DNA of 64,000 bases from Streptomyces fulvoviolaceus (GTDB taxonomy: Bacteria; Actinomycetota; Actinomycetes; Streptomycetales; Streptomycetaceae): contig NZ_JOEY01000002.1 in assembly GCF_000718165.1 (NCBI RefSeq), positions 248,001 through 312,000 of the forward strand. The letters are read 5' to 3'. The position numbers and the translations under genes were made by a program. How positions within the stretch are numbered: the first letter of the stretch is position 1; every line of letters begins with the position of its first letter. Under the pieces are notes generated by a model. The model saw nothing but the letters and a program-made list of their open reading frames with translations, had not been told where the DNA came from and did not search any database. This document shows positions 8,652-19,026 of this stretch, piece by piece.

Positions 8652-8750
8652 CCGGTTCACCCGGTTCACCCGGTTCACCCGGATCACCCGGATCACCCGG
8701 ATCACCCGGATCACCCGGATCACCCGGATCACCTGTTTCAACTGCTTCAC
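8652..8750. repeat. Tandem 9-bp repeat array between divergent regulator and exporter
   Basis: Nine contiguous 9-mers: three of CCGGTTCAC (8652-8678) followed by six of CCGGATCAC (8679-8732), then two degenerate units (CTGTTTCAA, CTGCTTCAC). The array ends a few bases before the ribosome site (GTGAGGTG) of the MFS gene. It is the only long tandem array in the window and probably an operator or a slippage-prone spacer. Confidence 0.9.
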
Positions 8751-8765
8751 CTGTGAGGTGTCTTC

Positions 8766-9974
8766 GTGCCCCCGATCCCCGAGCACACGACAGACCGAAC
8801 GACGGAACAACCGGCCCTCCCCCGCGGGGCACTCCTCGTCCTGTCCCTCGCCTGCGGTGTCGCCGTGGCCAACATCTACTTCCCGCAGGCGATCAGCACG
8901 CTCACCGCAGCCGACCTCGGCGTACCCCCCGCATCGGCCGCCCTGGCCGTGACCGCGGCCCAACTCGGCTACGCGGCCGGCATCTTCCTCCTGGTCCCCC
9001 TCGGCGACCGACTCCCGCACCGCCCGCTCATCGTCACCCTGCTCACCCTGACCGCCGCAGGCCTCCTGGCAGCAGGCACCGCACCCTCCCTGCCCGTCCT
9101 CGTCGGCGCCAGCGCGGCCGTCGGAGTCACCACGGTCGTACCGCAGATCATCATCCCGATGACCGCCGGACTCGTCCCCGCCGAGCGCCGCGGAGCCGTG
9201 ACCGGCACCCTCCTGAGCGGCCTGATCGGCGGCATCCTGCTGGCCCGCACCTTCAGCGGCACCCTCGGCGAACGGCTGGGCTGGCGCGCGCCCTACCTGG
9301 TGGCCGCCGCCGTCACCCTCGCCCTGGCAGCGACCCTCACCCGCACCCTGCCCACCACCACACCCACCTCCCGCGAGCGCTACCCGACCCTCCTCGCCGC
9401 GCCCCTGCGCCTCCTGCGCGAAGAACCCGACCTCCGCCGCAGCTGCCTCTACCAGGCCACCGTCTTCGCCGGCTTCAGCGCCGCCTGGACCAGCCTGACC
9501 CTCCTCGTCACAGGACCGACGTACGACAGGGGCGCCCAGACCGTCGGCGTGATCGGCCTGGTCGGCGCCGCCAGCATGTTCTGCACCCCCTTCGCCGGCC
9601 GCCTCGTGGACCGCAGGGGCCCGGACACGGTGAACCTCGTCTGCATGCTCGGTTTCCTCGCCTCGGCCGCCGTCCTCCTGCCCGGCGCGCACGGAGGCAC
9701 GATCGGCCTGATCACCGTCTCCGCCGGCCTGCTTCTGCTCGACGTGGCCGTCCAGTCCGGCCAGGTCGCCAACCAGGCCCGGATCTTCGCCCTACGACCA
9801 GAAGCCCGCGCCCGCCTGAACACCGCGTACATGACCTGCGCGTTCCTCGGCGGCAGCGCCGGATCCTGGCTCGGTGTCCGCACCTACGACCACTTCGGCT
9901 GGCCCGGCGTGACCGGCCTCGTAGCCCTCACGGGCGTGCTGGCCCTCACCCGGCACCTCCTCCATCGGAGCTAG
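8766..9974 (+). CDS. MFS exporter (12-helix)
   Basis: A 402-residue major-facilitator transporter. Twelve hydrophobic helices are evident, with a loop 2-3 signature GDRLPHRPLIV and the matching loop 8-9 GRLVDRRGPDTV. The N-terminal segment LVLSLACGVAVANIYFPQ is typical of the YnfM/SotB-like group of small-molecule exporters. The GTG start at 8766 is preceded by GTGAGGTG. The likely regulator is the divergent CGNR protein, acting through the tandem repeat array. The stop lies 10 bp before the acetyltransferase start, so the two genes are probably cotranscribed. The substrate is unknown. Confidence 0.9.
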   Translation: MPPIPEHTTDRTTEQPALPRGALLVLSLACGVAVANIYFPQAISTLTAADLGVPPASAALAVTAAQLGYAAGIFLLVPLGDRLPHRPLIVTLLTLTAAGLLAAGTAPSLPVLVGASAAVGVTTVVPQIIIPMTAGLVPAERRGAVTGTLLSGLIGGILLARTFSGTLGERLGWRAPYLVAAAVTLALAATLTRTLPTTTPTSRERYPTLLAAPLRLLREEPDLRRSCLYQATVFAGFSAAWTSLTLLVTGPTYDRGAQTVGVIGLVGAASMFCTPFAGRLVDRRGPDTVNLVCMLGFLASAAVLLPGAHGGTIGLITVSAGLLLLDVAVQSGQVANQARIFALRPEARARLNTAYMTCAFLGGSAGSWLGVRTYDHFGWPGVTGLVALTGVLALTRHLLHRS

Positions 9975-9984
9975 CCTGCGCATC

Positions 9985-10470
9985 GTGATCCGTACCGCGA
10001 CCCCCGCCGACATCCCCGCCGTCCACACCCTCATCCGCGAACTGGCCGCATACGAAAAGGCATTGGAGGAAGCAAGAGCAACCGAGGAGCAACTGACAGA
10101 GGCCCTCTTCGGCGAGCGCCCTGCCGCCTACGCCCACATCGCCACCGACGACACCACGGGCGAAGTCGTCGGCTACGCCATCTGGTTCCTCAACTTCTCC
10201 ACCTGGCGCGGAGTCCACGGCATCTACCTCGAAGACCTCTACGTCCGCCCCACCGCCCGCGGCGCCGGCCACGGCAAGGCCCTCCTCACCGAACTCGCCC
10301 GCATCTGCGTGACCCGCGGCTACCAACGCCTGGAGTGGTCGGTGCTCGACTGGAACACCCCGGCCATCACCTTCTACGAGTCCCTCGGCGCCCGCCCCCA
10401 GGACGAGTGGACGGTGTACCGGTTGACAGATGAGGCGTTGGTGAAGGTTTCACGCATGACAACTCACTGA
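9985..10470 (+). CDS. GNAT family N-acetyltransferase
   Basis: A 161-residue acetyltransferase close to the spermine/spermidine acetyltransferase-like branch. It begins IRTATPADIPAVHTLI, has the acetyl-CoA loop VRPTARGAGHGKALL near residue 90-105, and ends with the C-terminal WNTPAITFYESLGA motif. Its GTG start is 10 bp after the exporter stop, which suggests an operon. The acceptor amine is unknown. Confidence 0.88.
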   Translation: MIRTATPADIPAVHTLIRELAAYEKALEEARATEEQLTEALFGERPAAYAHIATDDTTGEVVGYAIWFLNFSTWRGVHGIYLEDLYVRPTARGAGHGKALLTELARICVTRGYQRLEWSVLDWNTPAITFYESLGARPQDEWTVYRLTDEALVKVSRMTTH

Positions 10471-10489
10471 CTGGGCACGGCTCACTTAC

Positions 10490-11626
10490 ATGAGCATCAC
10501 TGGCATGAGCGCCCCGAATATGCCCGCCTTCTTACCCGGCCTCGAACTCTCCCGCCGCTTCTACACCGAAGCCGTCCGCCCCTTACTGGAGGAAGCCGCC
10601 CCCGACATCCCCCACTCCGCCGCCCGCATCGGCAGCGGCTCCGAGGTCCTCGGCTTCGACACCGCCCGCTCCACGGACCACGAATGGGGGCCACGCCTCC
10701 AGCTCTTCCTCCGCCCCGGCGACGTCCCCCGGCACGCCGGCCGCATCAGACACGTCCTCGCCGAACACCTCCCGAAGACCGTCCACGGCTTCCCGACCAA
10801 CTTCGCCCCCACCGGCGAGCCGGGCGACATCCGCGTCATGCGGACCACCGACGGCCCCGTCCACCACCGCGTCGAAGTCACCCACGTCACCTCCTGGTTC
10901 ACCGCCACCCTCGGCTTCGACCCCAACGCCCCCATCACCCCCGCGGACTGGCTCGCCGCCCCCACCCAACTCCTGGCCGAGGTCACCGCGGGCGCGGTCT
11001 TCCACGACGGTCTCCGCTCCCTGGCCCCCGCCCGCACCGCCCTGAGCTGGTACCCCCACGACCTCTGGCTCCATGTGCTGGCCTGTCAGTGGCGCCGCAT
11101 CTCCCAGGAAGAGGCCTTCGTCGGCCGCTGCGGCGAGGTCGGCGACGAACTCGGCTCCGCGATCGTCACCGCCCGCATCGCCCGCGACCTGATACGCCTG
11201 TGCCTCCTCATGGACCGCCGCTACCCGCCGTACGACAAATGGCTCGGCAGCGCCTTCGCCCGCACGACCACGGGCCACCACCTCACCCCGGTCCTCACGG
11301 CGGCCCTCGCGGCCACGGACTGGCACACCCGCGAACAGCACCTCGCCAAGGCGTACGAGACGATCGCCTGCCTGCACAACACCCTCGGCCTGACGGACCG
11401 GGTCGACCCGAGCACCCGCCCGTACTTCAACCGCCCCTTCCGGGTCCTCAAGGCGGAACGATTCGCCGAGGCACTGACCGCCCGTATCTCGGACCCCGCG
11501 ATCAAGGGGCTGCCGGTGGTCGGGGCCGTGGATCAGTTCGTCGACAGCACAGAGGTGCTGGGGCGGCCGGAGGTGGCCCGCGCGGCGGCCGAGAACATGA
11601 CGAAGCCCAGGCCACAACACCGCTGA
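10490..11626 (+). CDS. DUF4037-type nucleotidyltransferase-like protein
   Basis: A 378-residue protein starting with FLPGLELSRRFYTEAVRPLL, the opening of DUF4037 proteins. It has an N-terminal nucleotidyltransferase-like core, GSEVLGFDTARSTDHEWGPRLQLFL (residues about 50-75), with acidic residues where the MNT/ANT fold binds metal, and a helical C-terminal domain. The in-frame ATG at 10505 is an alternative start. It follows the acetyltransferase by 19 bp on the same strand. Biochemical function is not established for the family; a substrate-adenylylating role is inference. Confidence 0.75.
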   Translation: MSITGMSAPNMPAFLPGLELSRRFYTEAVRPLLEEAAPDIPHSAARIGSGSEVLGFDTARSTDHEWGPRLQLFLRPGDVPRHAGRIRHVLAEHLPKTVHGFPTNFAPTGEPGDIRVMRTTDGPVHHRVEVTHVTSWFTATLGFDPNAPITPADWLAAPTQLLAEVTAGAVFHDGLRSLAPARTALSWYPHDLWLHVLACQWRRISQEEAFVGRCGEVGDELGSAIVTARIARDLIRLCLLMDRRYPPYDKWLGSAFARTTTGHHLTPVLTAALAATDWHTREQHLAKAYETIACLHNTLGLTDRVDPSTRPYFNRPFRVLKAERFAEALTARISDPAIKGLPVVGAVDQFVDSTEVLGRPEVARAAAENMTKPRPQHR

Positions 11627-11640
11627 CCTGGGCTTTCCCG

Positions 11641-11714
11641 AGCCCCCTGTCGGATTCGAACCGACGACCTACGCATTACAAGTGCGTTGCTCTGGCCATC
11701 TGAGCTAAGGAGGC
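11641..11714 (-). tRNA. tRNA-Thr (anticodon TGT)
   Basis: The minus strand folds into a complete cloverleaf: acceptor arms GCCTCCT/AGGGGGC (one G-U), D arm with TTAGCTCAGATGG, anticodon arm ACGCA-CTTGTAA-TGCGT with TGT in the loop, and T arm GTCGG-TTCGAAT-CCGAC. The 3' CCA is not encoded. No integrase or duplicated 3' end is nearby. Confidence 0.95.
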
Positions 11715-11929
11715 CTGCACGCGCGTGACGCGCATGTGCCCGTGCAGTGTACCCAGGTCCCAAGTGCGCCCTGTCGAAAATTTCCGCGAAGTTCACAGTC
11801 GCTCAGGTACTGACATACGGGTGAACGCCAGGTACCGTCCTGACCCAGTCCACCTGCGTGGACTACACCACCACCTTCCTACAACGGATCGTCCGGCACG
11901 TTCCTGCCGGTAGAAGGGGGCCCATCACC

Positions 11930-13066
<1,137 letters not shown>

Positions 13067-13106
13067 TCTCCGACCGGGGACATTCCCGGCGATTTCACCC
13101 GCGTTG

Positions 13107-13146
13107 ACGAGAAGGGCCCCGCAGAGCGCTGCGGGGCCCTTCTCGT
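13107..13146. terminator. Hairpin terminator after msiK
   Basis: An 18-bp perfect stem (ACGAGAAGGGCCCCGCAG and its complement) with loop AGCG, 41 bp after the msiK stop, followed by TGTCG. Confidence 0.9.
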
Positions 13147-13281
13147 TGTCGACAAATACCCCGGCAGACCGGTCATTTCGAGCCCGTACGTCAACGCGCT
13201 ACCCAAAAAGAGCCACCACTTCATCCCCCGAACCGGTGACTAAATGTCGCCAAATCATCACCCCGCGCTACCCTCACACGC

Positions 13282-13737
13282 GTGAAGCACTCCACTAACC
13301 AACAGACGCGACGCGGCCGGGGCCCCGCCCGCCGGATCGGCCGCTCCCTCGCCCTCGTCCTGCCCGTCGTCCTGGTGCTCTCCGGGACCCTCGCGGTCAC
13401 CCGAGTCAACTGGTCGGGGAATCCCTCGAACTCAGTGCTCACCGCAGCGGACGCCTCCAACGGCGACGTCTCCTCGCGTGTCGCCGCTCTGGCCCCGCAG
13501 GACGTACTGCGGGAGCAGCTCCTGACCGAGCTCCAGGAGAAGAACCCCGGTGTCGCCCTCACCCACCTCCAGGAGGCCGTGAACGACCGTCCGTCGCTCG
13601 CCGAGCACTGCGTCTCCATCGCCCGCGCCCTCGGCCGCGCCGCGGTCCGCGTGTACGGACCGACGCGCGCCCAGTCGTACGCCCGCCCGGTCTGCGACAC
13701 GTCCTTCGCGACGGGGGTCGCCGCAGCGCACAGCTAG
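13282..13737 (+). CDS. Small secreted or membrane-anchored protein, function unknown
   Basis: A 151-residue protein with GTG start. A basic N-terminus (RRGRGPARRIGR) is followed by one hydrophobic helix (SLALVLPVVLVLSGTLAV, about residues 22-40), so the rest is probably extracytoplasmic. The soluble part (50-150) is helical and has only two Cys (CVSIARALGR and PVCDTS), possibly a disulfide. I do not recognise a family. It sits between msiK and the nucleotidyltransferase, as the equivalent small gene does in S. coelicolor as I recall. Confidence 0.75.
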   Translation: MKHSTNQQTRRGRGPARRIGRSLALVLPVVLVLSGTLAVTRVNWSGNPSNSVLTAADASNGDVSSRVAALAPQDVLREQLLTELQEKNPGVALTHLQEAVNDRPSLAEHCVSIARALGRAAVRVYGPTRAQSYARPVCDTSFATGVAAAHS

Positions 13738-13821
13738 CACCGCAGTCATGCACAGCTGGACCCAACAGGGCGGCAGCGGCCGCCCTGGGGCGGCGAGCGG
13801 GGCGCGACGTACAGTTCGGTC

Positions 13822-14553
13822 ATGACCGATCCGAACGCCGCGTCCCGCCCCGTTCAAGCCGTGATTCTGGCCGGTGGCCAGGGCTCACGGCTGCGCCCCT
13901 ACACCGACGACCGGCCCAAGCCGATGGTCGAGATCCCCGGTACGGGAACTCCGATCATCGGCCATCAGCTCGTCTGGCTCGCCGAGGAAGGCGTGACGGA
14001 CGTGGTCATCAGCTGCGGGCACCTCGCCGAGGTCCTGCAGAAGTGGCTGGACACGGCCGACCTGCCGGTCAGCGTCACGACGGTCGTCGAGACGGAGCCG
14101 CTCGGCCGCGGCGGCGGCCTCAAGTACGCCGCCGCGCATCTCCCCCACCCGGACCGGCCCTGGTACGCCACCAACGGCGACATCTGGACGCGCTTCTCGC
14201 TGCGCGACATGGCGGACTTCCACGCGGAGCGCGACGCGGTCGCGACGATTGCGCTGGCCCGGCCGCGTATCCCCTGGGGTGCGGTGAAGACGGACGAGTT
14301 CGGGCGGGTGACGGACTTCATCGAGTCGCCGCCGACTTCGTACGAGATCAATGCGGGCGTGTACGTCTTCTCACCGGAGTTCACCGGGCTGCTGCCCGAG
14401 CGCGGCGATCATGAGCGGACGACGTTCCCTCACCTTGCGCGTGAGCGCCGGCTTGCCGGGTTTCCGATTCCGCAGGGTGCGTATTGGCGTGCCATCGACA
14501 CGGCCAAGGATCTGCGCGAGGCGGCGAAGGAGTTGGCTGCGTTGGGGCGTTAG
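13822..14553 (+). CDS. Sugar-phosphate nucleotidylyltransferase
   Basis: A 243-residue NTP-transferase domain protein. It shows the signature AVILAGGQGSRLRPYTDDRPKPM (split: AVILAGGQGSRLRP, then DDRPKPM), the GHQLVWLAEEGVTDVVI helix-strand, and the Asp-containing ATNGDIW that binds metal and the nucleotide sugar. It resembles GMP/CMP-sugar pyrophosphorylases of the short type with no C-terminal beta-helix. It probably makes an NDP-sugar (GDP-mannose or heptose type) for glycan synthesis; specificity is not resolvable. The start at ATG 13822 is supported by the motif position. Confidence 0.85.
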   Translation: MTDPNAASRPVQAVILAGGQGSRLRPYTDDRPKPMVEIPGTGTPIIGHQLVWLAEEGVTDVVISCGHLAEVLQKWLDTADLPVSVTTVVETEPLGRGGGLKYAAAHLPHPDRPWYATNGDIWTRFSLRDMADFHAERDAVATIALARPRIPWGAVKTDEFGRVTDFIESPPTSYEINAGVYVFSPEFTGLLPERGDHERTTFPHLARERRLAGFPIPQGAYWRAIDTAKDLREAAKELAALGR

Positions 14554-14590
14554 GGCTCCACGGGGAGGGTCGTGAGGCCGTCGCGAGGCC

Positions 14591-14641
14591 GCGGGCCGGT
14601 TCGTGGTTGCTCGCGCCCTTCCCCGCGCCTCTGAGGGGCGC
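14591..14641. repeat. Dispersed repeat, copy 1 (GCGGGCCGG...AGGGGCGC)
   Basis: About 51 bp, nearly the same sequence as 46132-46182. Shared blocks are GCGGGCCGGT, TCGCGCC and TTCCCCGCGCC, followed by a short hairpin GCGCC...GGCGC. It lies 38 bp downstream of the nucleotidyltransferase stop. Confidence 0.75.
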
Positions 14642-14659
14642 GCTGCAGTCGCCGTAGAT

Positions 14660-14698
14660 CGAAGGGGTCCCGCACATCAACTGTGCGGGACCCCTTCG
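14660..14698. terminator. Hairpin between convergent genes
   Basis: A 17-bp perfect stem (CGAAGGGGTCCCGCACA and its complement) with loop TCAAC, lying between the nucleotidyltransferase and the convergent DoxX gene. Confidence 0.88.
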
Positions 14699-14758
14699 TT
14701 GTTGGGCTGTACGTGTCTCAGCCGGCGGGCTTGCCCAGGATGTCGCCCACCGGCTCGG

Positions 14759-16381
14759 TTACCCCAACAGGCCGCCTACCAGGCCCGGTTCGCCGGAGGA
14801 GGAGCCTCCGCCGCCGGAGCCGCCGCTCGAGCCGGTGCCGCCGGTGCCACCCGAGGTGGGGCCGGAGCTGGTGCTGGGGGCCTGCTCGGCCGGGGAGGAC
14901 TGCTCAGGCGTGGTCTGGCCAGTGCCCTGGGTCTGGCTGGGCGAGCCGGCCGTGGTGGCGTCTCGGGTCGCGCCCGGGGTGGTCGCCGCGCCGGAGGGGC
15001 TGCTGCCTGCCGTGGCGCCCTGGGTGGGCGCACTGGAGGCGGACGGCGACTTCTTGCGCTGGGCGGGGTCCTGCGGGAGCGGGGAGCCGGGCAGTTCGTT
15101 GCGCGGGGCCTCGCCGGGGCCGGGGACGACCACGCGGTCGGCGTCGCGGACGGCACCGCCGAGCAGCGAGCCGACGAGGAGGGTGATCCCGGCGACGATG
15201 GCGGTGACGAGGGCTCCGCGGCGCAGGACGTAGCGGCGCAGGTCCCAGAGGTCGGCGCGGGGGCCGAGGCGGCGCCAGGCGCTGCCCGCGAGGCGGCCGT
15301 CGATGGAGTAGACGGGGGCGCCGGCGATGATCAGCGGGGACCAGGCGGCCAGGTAGATGATGTCCGGGGTGTCGTAGGCGGGGACGCTCTTCCAGCTGAC
15401 GGTGACGAGGAGCGCGGCGGAGAGGCCGGCGCCGACGATCGCACCGACGCGCTGCCAGCAACCCAGGATCGTGAGGACCCCCACGATGACCTGGAGGAAG
15501 GCGATGACGAGCCCGGCGCCGACGGGGTGCTGGAGCGCGAACTGGCGCAGTGGCTCGGCCACTTCCCACGGGTGCAGGGTGTTGAGCCACTTGACCATGG
15601 AGCCGCGTTCGCCGCCGTCGAAGTAGACGGGGTCGCAGAGCTTGCCCATGCCGGCGTAGATGGAGATGAAGCCGAGGAAGATGCGCAGCGGCAGGAGGAC
15701 GACGCCCAGGTTCATACGGCGGCCGGGGTAGTAGGCGTGCCGCGCGGGGTCGTCGCCGTGGCGCCTTGCGCGCCGGTCACCGCCCTCCGTGTCACCGCCG
15801 TCCTCGAACTCCTCGCCTCCGTAGGCGGGTTCGTCGTAGGCGCTGCCAACCGGTCGCATGCTGGGGAGGAGTCGGGTGCCGTCCTCGCCGTGCGTGCGCT
15901 GGGCGCCGACGACCGGGGTCTCGACGGTCTGCGTCAACTCGTCGCCGTAGCCGCCCTGGTAGCCGCCGTCGACGTCGATGCGGGGGATGACCTGCGTGGC
16001 TCCGGCGTCGGCGGACGGGGGCGGTTCCTCGCCATGGCGGACGCTGCCGCCCCGCACGGCCTGGAGCAGGCGGTGGGCGCCGGTGTCGTCGGGGGCGGAC
16101 TTGCCGCTCCACACGACCGGCCGGCGGCGGGCCGCTCCGCCGGTCGCGGCGCCGACGACGGGGATGCGTGCGGTGTCCTCGGTGGCGCTCAAGTGCCGTG
16201 CGATCCGCGGGGATTGGCTGCGTCTGGTCGACGCGCCCAACTGCACGCGGAAGCTCGCATGATTGACGATGATCTGCGCCGGATCGCTCGGCACCTTCAC
16301 CATGCTCAGCGCGGGAGCGTCGTCGAAGCCCGACGGGCCGTCCCCCGTGGGTGTGCGGGGTGTTCTGGTGTCCACACTCAT
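14759..16381 (-). CDS. DoxX family membrane protein with disordered tails
   Basis: A 540-residue protein with three parts. Residues 1-220 are polar and low complexity with many Arg, Gly and Asp. A four-helix DoxX domain starts at MNLGVVLLPLRIFLGFISIY (223) and runs to about 360, and a further helix LVTAIVAGITLLVGSLLGG lies near 395. The last 120 residues are Ser/Thr/Gly/Pro rich (for example SSGGSGGGGSSSGEPG). DoxX relatives are membrane components tied to quinone or thiol redox homeostasis; in mycobacteria DoxX binds SodA and SseA. The tails are unusual for the family and suggest that the N-terminal region is cytosolic. The minus-strand genes rlmB and cysS lie upstream. Confidence 0.82.
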   Translation of the reverse strand: MSVDTRTPRTPTGDGPSGFDDAPALSMVKVPSDPAQIIVNHASFRVQLGASTRRSQSPRIARHLSATEDTARIPVVGAATGGAARRRPVVWSGKSAPDDTGAHRLLQAVRGGSVRHGEEPPPSADAGATQVIPRIDVDGGYQGGYGDELTQTVETPVVGAQRTHGEDGTRLLPSMRPVGSAYDEPAYGGEEFEDGGDTEGGDRRARRHGDDPARHAYYPGRRMNLGVVLLPLRIFLGFISIYAGMGKLCDPVYFDGGERGSMVKWLNTLHPWEVAEPLRQFALQHPVGAGLVIAFLQVIVGVLTILGCWQRVGAIVGAGLSAALLVTVSWKSVPAYDTPDIIYLAAWSPLIIAGAPVYSIDGRLAGSAWRRLGPRADLWDLRRYVLRRGALVTAIVAGITLLVGSLLGGAVRDADRVVVPGPGEAPRNELPGSPLPQDPAQRKKSPSASSAPTQGATAGSSPSGAATTPGATRDATTAGSPSQTQGTGQTTPEQSSPAEQAPSTSSGPTSGGTGGTGSSGGSGGGGSSSGEPGLVGGLLG

Positions 16382-16495
16382 CTAACCGAGTGACGTGTGT
16401 TTAGGACACTGCTTTGACTCGCCGGAAGTGTCCGGACCGCGTCAAGCCAGTGCTGAACGCCAGGAACACCCCATGTGGGTGACTGCGTCGAACAC

Positions 16496-17437
16496 TCAGG
16501 CGCGTCGGCGTGCAGCCTCGTAGAGCACGATCCCCGCCGCCACACCCGCGTTCAGCGACTCGGCCCCACCCGGCATCGGAATCCGCACCCGGTGGTCGCA
16601 GGTCTCGCCGACCAGGCGGGACAGGCCCTTGCCCTCGCTGCCCACGACGATGACGACGGGGCCTTCCAGGGCCTGCAGTTCGTCGACCTGGGACTCACCG
16701 TCGGCGGCGAGGCCGACGACCGTGATGCCCGCCTTCTTGTACGCCTCCAGGGCGCGCGTCAGGTTGGTGGCGCGGGCAACGGGCGTACGGGCGGCGGCGC
16801 CGGCGGACGTCTTCCAGGCACCGGCGGTCATGCCGGCCGCGCGGCGCTCCGGGACGACGACGCCGTGGCCGCCGAAGGCGGAGACGGAGCGGACGACGGC
16901 ACCGAGGTTGCGCGGGTCGGTCACGCCGTCGAGGGCGACGATGAGCGGGTCCTCGCCACCGTCGTAGGCGGCGTTCGCGAGGTCCTCGGGGTGGGCGTAC
17001 TCGTACGGCGGGACCTGGAGGACCAGGCCCTGGTGGTTGAGCCCGTTGGTCATGCGGTCGAGCTCGGGGCGGGGGGCCTCCATGAGGTTGATGCCGCCGC
17101 GCTCGGCCGCGAGCTGGAGCGCCTCGCGCACCCGCTCGTCGTTGTCGATGAACTGCTGGACGTAGAGGGTGCTCGCGGGCACGCCCTCGCGCAGCGCCTC
17201 GACGACGGGGTTGCGGCCGACGACCAGCTCGGATGTGCCCTTGCCGCCGCGGCCGCGGGGCGCGGGGCGGCGCGCGGCCTGCTTCGCCTTGGCGTTCGCG
17301 ATGCGGTTCGCCTTGTGCTTCTTGCGCATCTCGGCGGGCGGGGTCGGGCCCCTGCCCTCCAGGCCCTTGCGCCGCTGGCCGCCACTGCCGACCTGCGCGC
17401 CCTTCTTGCCGGACATGCGGCGGTTGTTGGCTGCCAT
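16496..17437 (-). CDS. rlmB: 23S rRNA (guanosine-2'-O-)-methyltransferase RlmB
   Basis: A 313-residue SpoU/TrmH-family (SPOUT) enzyme. A basic N-terminal extension ([18 protein letters not shown]) precedes the substrate-binding domain starting at [11 protein letters not shown]. The SPOUT motifs are [20 protein letters not shown] (motif 1), [13 protein letters not shown] (motif 2) and [18 protein letters not shown] (motif 3, the trefoil knot). It should methylate G2251-equivalent of 23S rRNA. It lies directly downstream of cysS, a common arrangement in actinobacteria. Confidence 0.93.
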   Translation of the reverse strand: MAANNRRMSGKKGAQVGSGGQRRKGLEGRGPTPPAEMRKKHKANRIANAKAKQAARRPAPRGRGGKGTSELVVGRNPVVEALREGVPASTLYVQQFIDNDERVREALQLAAERGGINLMEAPRPELDRMTNGLNHQGLVLQVPPYEYAHPEDLANAAYDGGEDPLIVALDGVTDPRNLGAVVRSVSAFGGHGVVVPERRAAGMTAGAWKTSAGAAARTPVARATNLTRALEAYKKAGITVVGLAADGESQVDELQALEGPVVIVVGSEGKGLSRLVGETCDHRVRIPMPGGAESLNAGVAAGIVLYEAARRRA

Positions 17438-17552
17438 GACCTACCTGTCTGTGTGATGCGGTGATGCGAACGAAGACGTACGTCTATGCAGTGTGCCGTC
17501 CGGACAGCCGGACGGCACAATCGATCAAGGAAAATCGCTCAGGGAAGGGGAC

Positions 17553-18950
17553 CTAGCGCGGGCCCAGCGTCCAGCGCGGCCCCTGCGGGCCGTCCTCGAT
17601 GGACAGGCCCGACTGGTTGAGCTGGTCGCGGATGGCGTCCGCGGTGGCCCAGTCCTTGCGGGTGCGGGCGGCCTCGCGCTGGTCGAGGACGAGTCGTACG
17701 AGACTGTCGACGACGCCGTGCAGATCTTCGCCCCGGTCGGTCTCGCCGGCCCAGTGCGGGTCGAGCGGGTCCAGGCCGAGGACGCCGAGCATGGCGCGTA
17801 CCTCGGCGAGGCGGGCGACCGCGGCTTCCTTGTCGTCGGCGGCGAGGGCGGAGTTCCCCTGCCGGACGGTCGTGTGCACGATGGCGAGGGCCTGCGGGAC
17901 CCCCAGGTCGTCGTCCATCGCCTCGGCGAAGGCGGGCGGCACCTCGGCGGCGGGCTCCACGGGACCGGCCTTCTCGACCACCCGCTGCACGAAGCCCTCG
18001 ATGCGCGCGAACGCCGACTCGGCCTCGCGCAGCGACTCCTCGCTGTACTCGATCATCGAGCGGTAGTGCGGGGTGCCGAGGTAGTAGCGCAGGACGATGG
18101 GGCGCCACTGCTTGACCATCTCGGAGACGAGGACGCTGTTGCCGAGCGACTTCGACATCTTCTCGCCGCTCATGGTGACCCAGGCGTTGTGCACCCAGTA
18201 CGAGGCGAAGTCGTCGCCGAAGGCCTTGGCCTGGGCGATCTCGTTCTCGTGGTGCGGGAAGATCAGGTCGAGGCCGCCGCCGTGGATGTCGAAGGCGCGG
18301 CCCAGGTACTTGTGGGCCATGGCCGAGCACTCGAGGTGCCAGCCGGGGCGGCCGCGGCCCCACGGGGTGTCCCAGTCGGGCTCGCCGGGCTTGGTCGCCT
18401 TCCACATGGCGAAGTCGCGGGGGTCGCGCTTGCCGGTGATGCCCTCCTCGGCGGGCTGGCGCAGGTCGTCGATGTCCTGGTTCGACAGCGACAGATAGCC
18501 GGGGTAGGAGCGCACGTCGAAGTAGACGCTGCCGTCGGCCTCGTAGGCGTGACCGCGCTCGATGAGGGCGCGCATCATCTCGATCATCTCGGGGACGTGC
18601 CCGGTGGCGCGCGGCTCGTACGTCGGCGGGAGGCAGCCGAGGGCCTCGTAGCCGTCGTTGAACGCCCGCTCGTTCTCGTACCCGATGGACCACCAGGGGC
18701 GGTTCTGCTGCTCCGCCTTCCAGATGATCTTGTCGTCGATGTCGGTGACGTTGCGGATGAACGTGACGCCGTAGCCGCGGTACTCGAACCAGCGGCGCAT
18801 GATGTCGAAGTTCAGCCCCGAGCGGATGTGCCCGATGTGCGGTGCGGCCTGCACGGTGGCACCACAGAGGTAGATCGAGACACAACCCGGCGTGAGCGGG
18901 GCGAAGTCACGAATCTGCCGGGCGCTGGTGTCGTACAGGCGAATGGTCAC
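17553..18950 (-). CDS. cysS: Cysteine--tRNA ligase
   Basis: A 465-residue class I aminoacyl-tRNA synthetase. The HIGH motif is in APHIGHIRSG (38-41), the zinc-ligand Cys is in YLCGATV, the second zinc site contains HLECSAMAHKYLG, and the KMSKS motif is in GEKMSKSLGNS. A full C-terminal anticodon domain is present (TRKDWATADAIRDQLNQSG), which separates it from the shorter paralogue MshC. It charges tRNA-Cys in the cytosol. It is transcribed with rlmB, 115 bp apart. Confidence 0.96.
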   Translation of the reverse strand: MTIRLYDTSARQIRDFAPLTPGCVSIYLCGATVQAAPHIGHIRSGLNFDIMRRWFEYRGYGVTFIRNVTDIDDKIIWKAEQQNRPWWSIGYENERAFNDGYEALGCLPPTYEPRATGHVPEMIEMMRALIERGHAYEADGSVYFDVRSYPGYLSLSNQDIDDLRQPAEEGITGKRDPRDFAMWKATKPGEPDWDTPWGRGRPGWHLECSAMAHKYLGRAFDIHGGGLDLIFPHHENEIAQAKAFGDDFASYWVHNAWVTMSGEKMSKSLGNSVLVSEMVKQWRPIVLRYYLGTPHYRSMIEYSEESLREAESAFARIEGFVQRVVEKAGPVEPAAEVPPAFAEAMDDDLGVPQALAIVHTTVRQGNSALAADDKEAAVARLAEVRAMLGVLGLDPLDPHWAGETDRGEDLHGVVDSLVRLVLDQREAARTRKDWATADAIRDQLNQSGLSIEDGPQGPRWTLGPR

Positions 18951-19026
18951 GACACCAGGGTAGTGGCCCCTGGGGAGTGCCTTACGACCCTTCCCCTCAA
19001 GGGGGACATATTCGTGACGTTGACCG

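Noticed and set aside
8652..8750. CRISPR array
   Set aside because: Units are contiguous 9-mers without spacers and there are no cas genes.
11641..11714. tRNA-Thr as an integration site
   Set aside because: No integrase, excisionase or duplicated tRNA 3' end in the neighbourhood.
17553..18950. MshC (mycothiol cysteine ligase) instead of CysS
   Set aside because: Full length of 465 residues and a complete C-terminal anticodon domain fit CysS; MshC is shorter.
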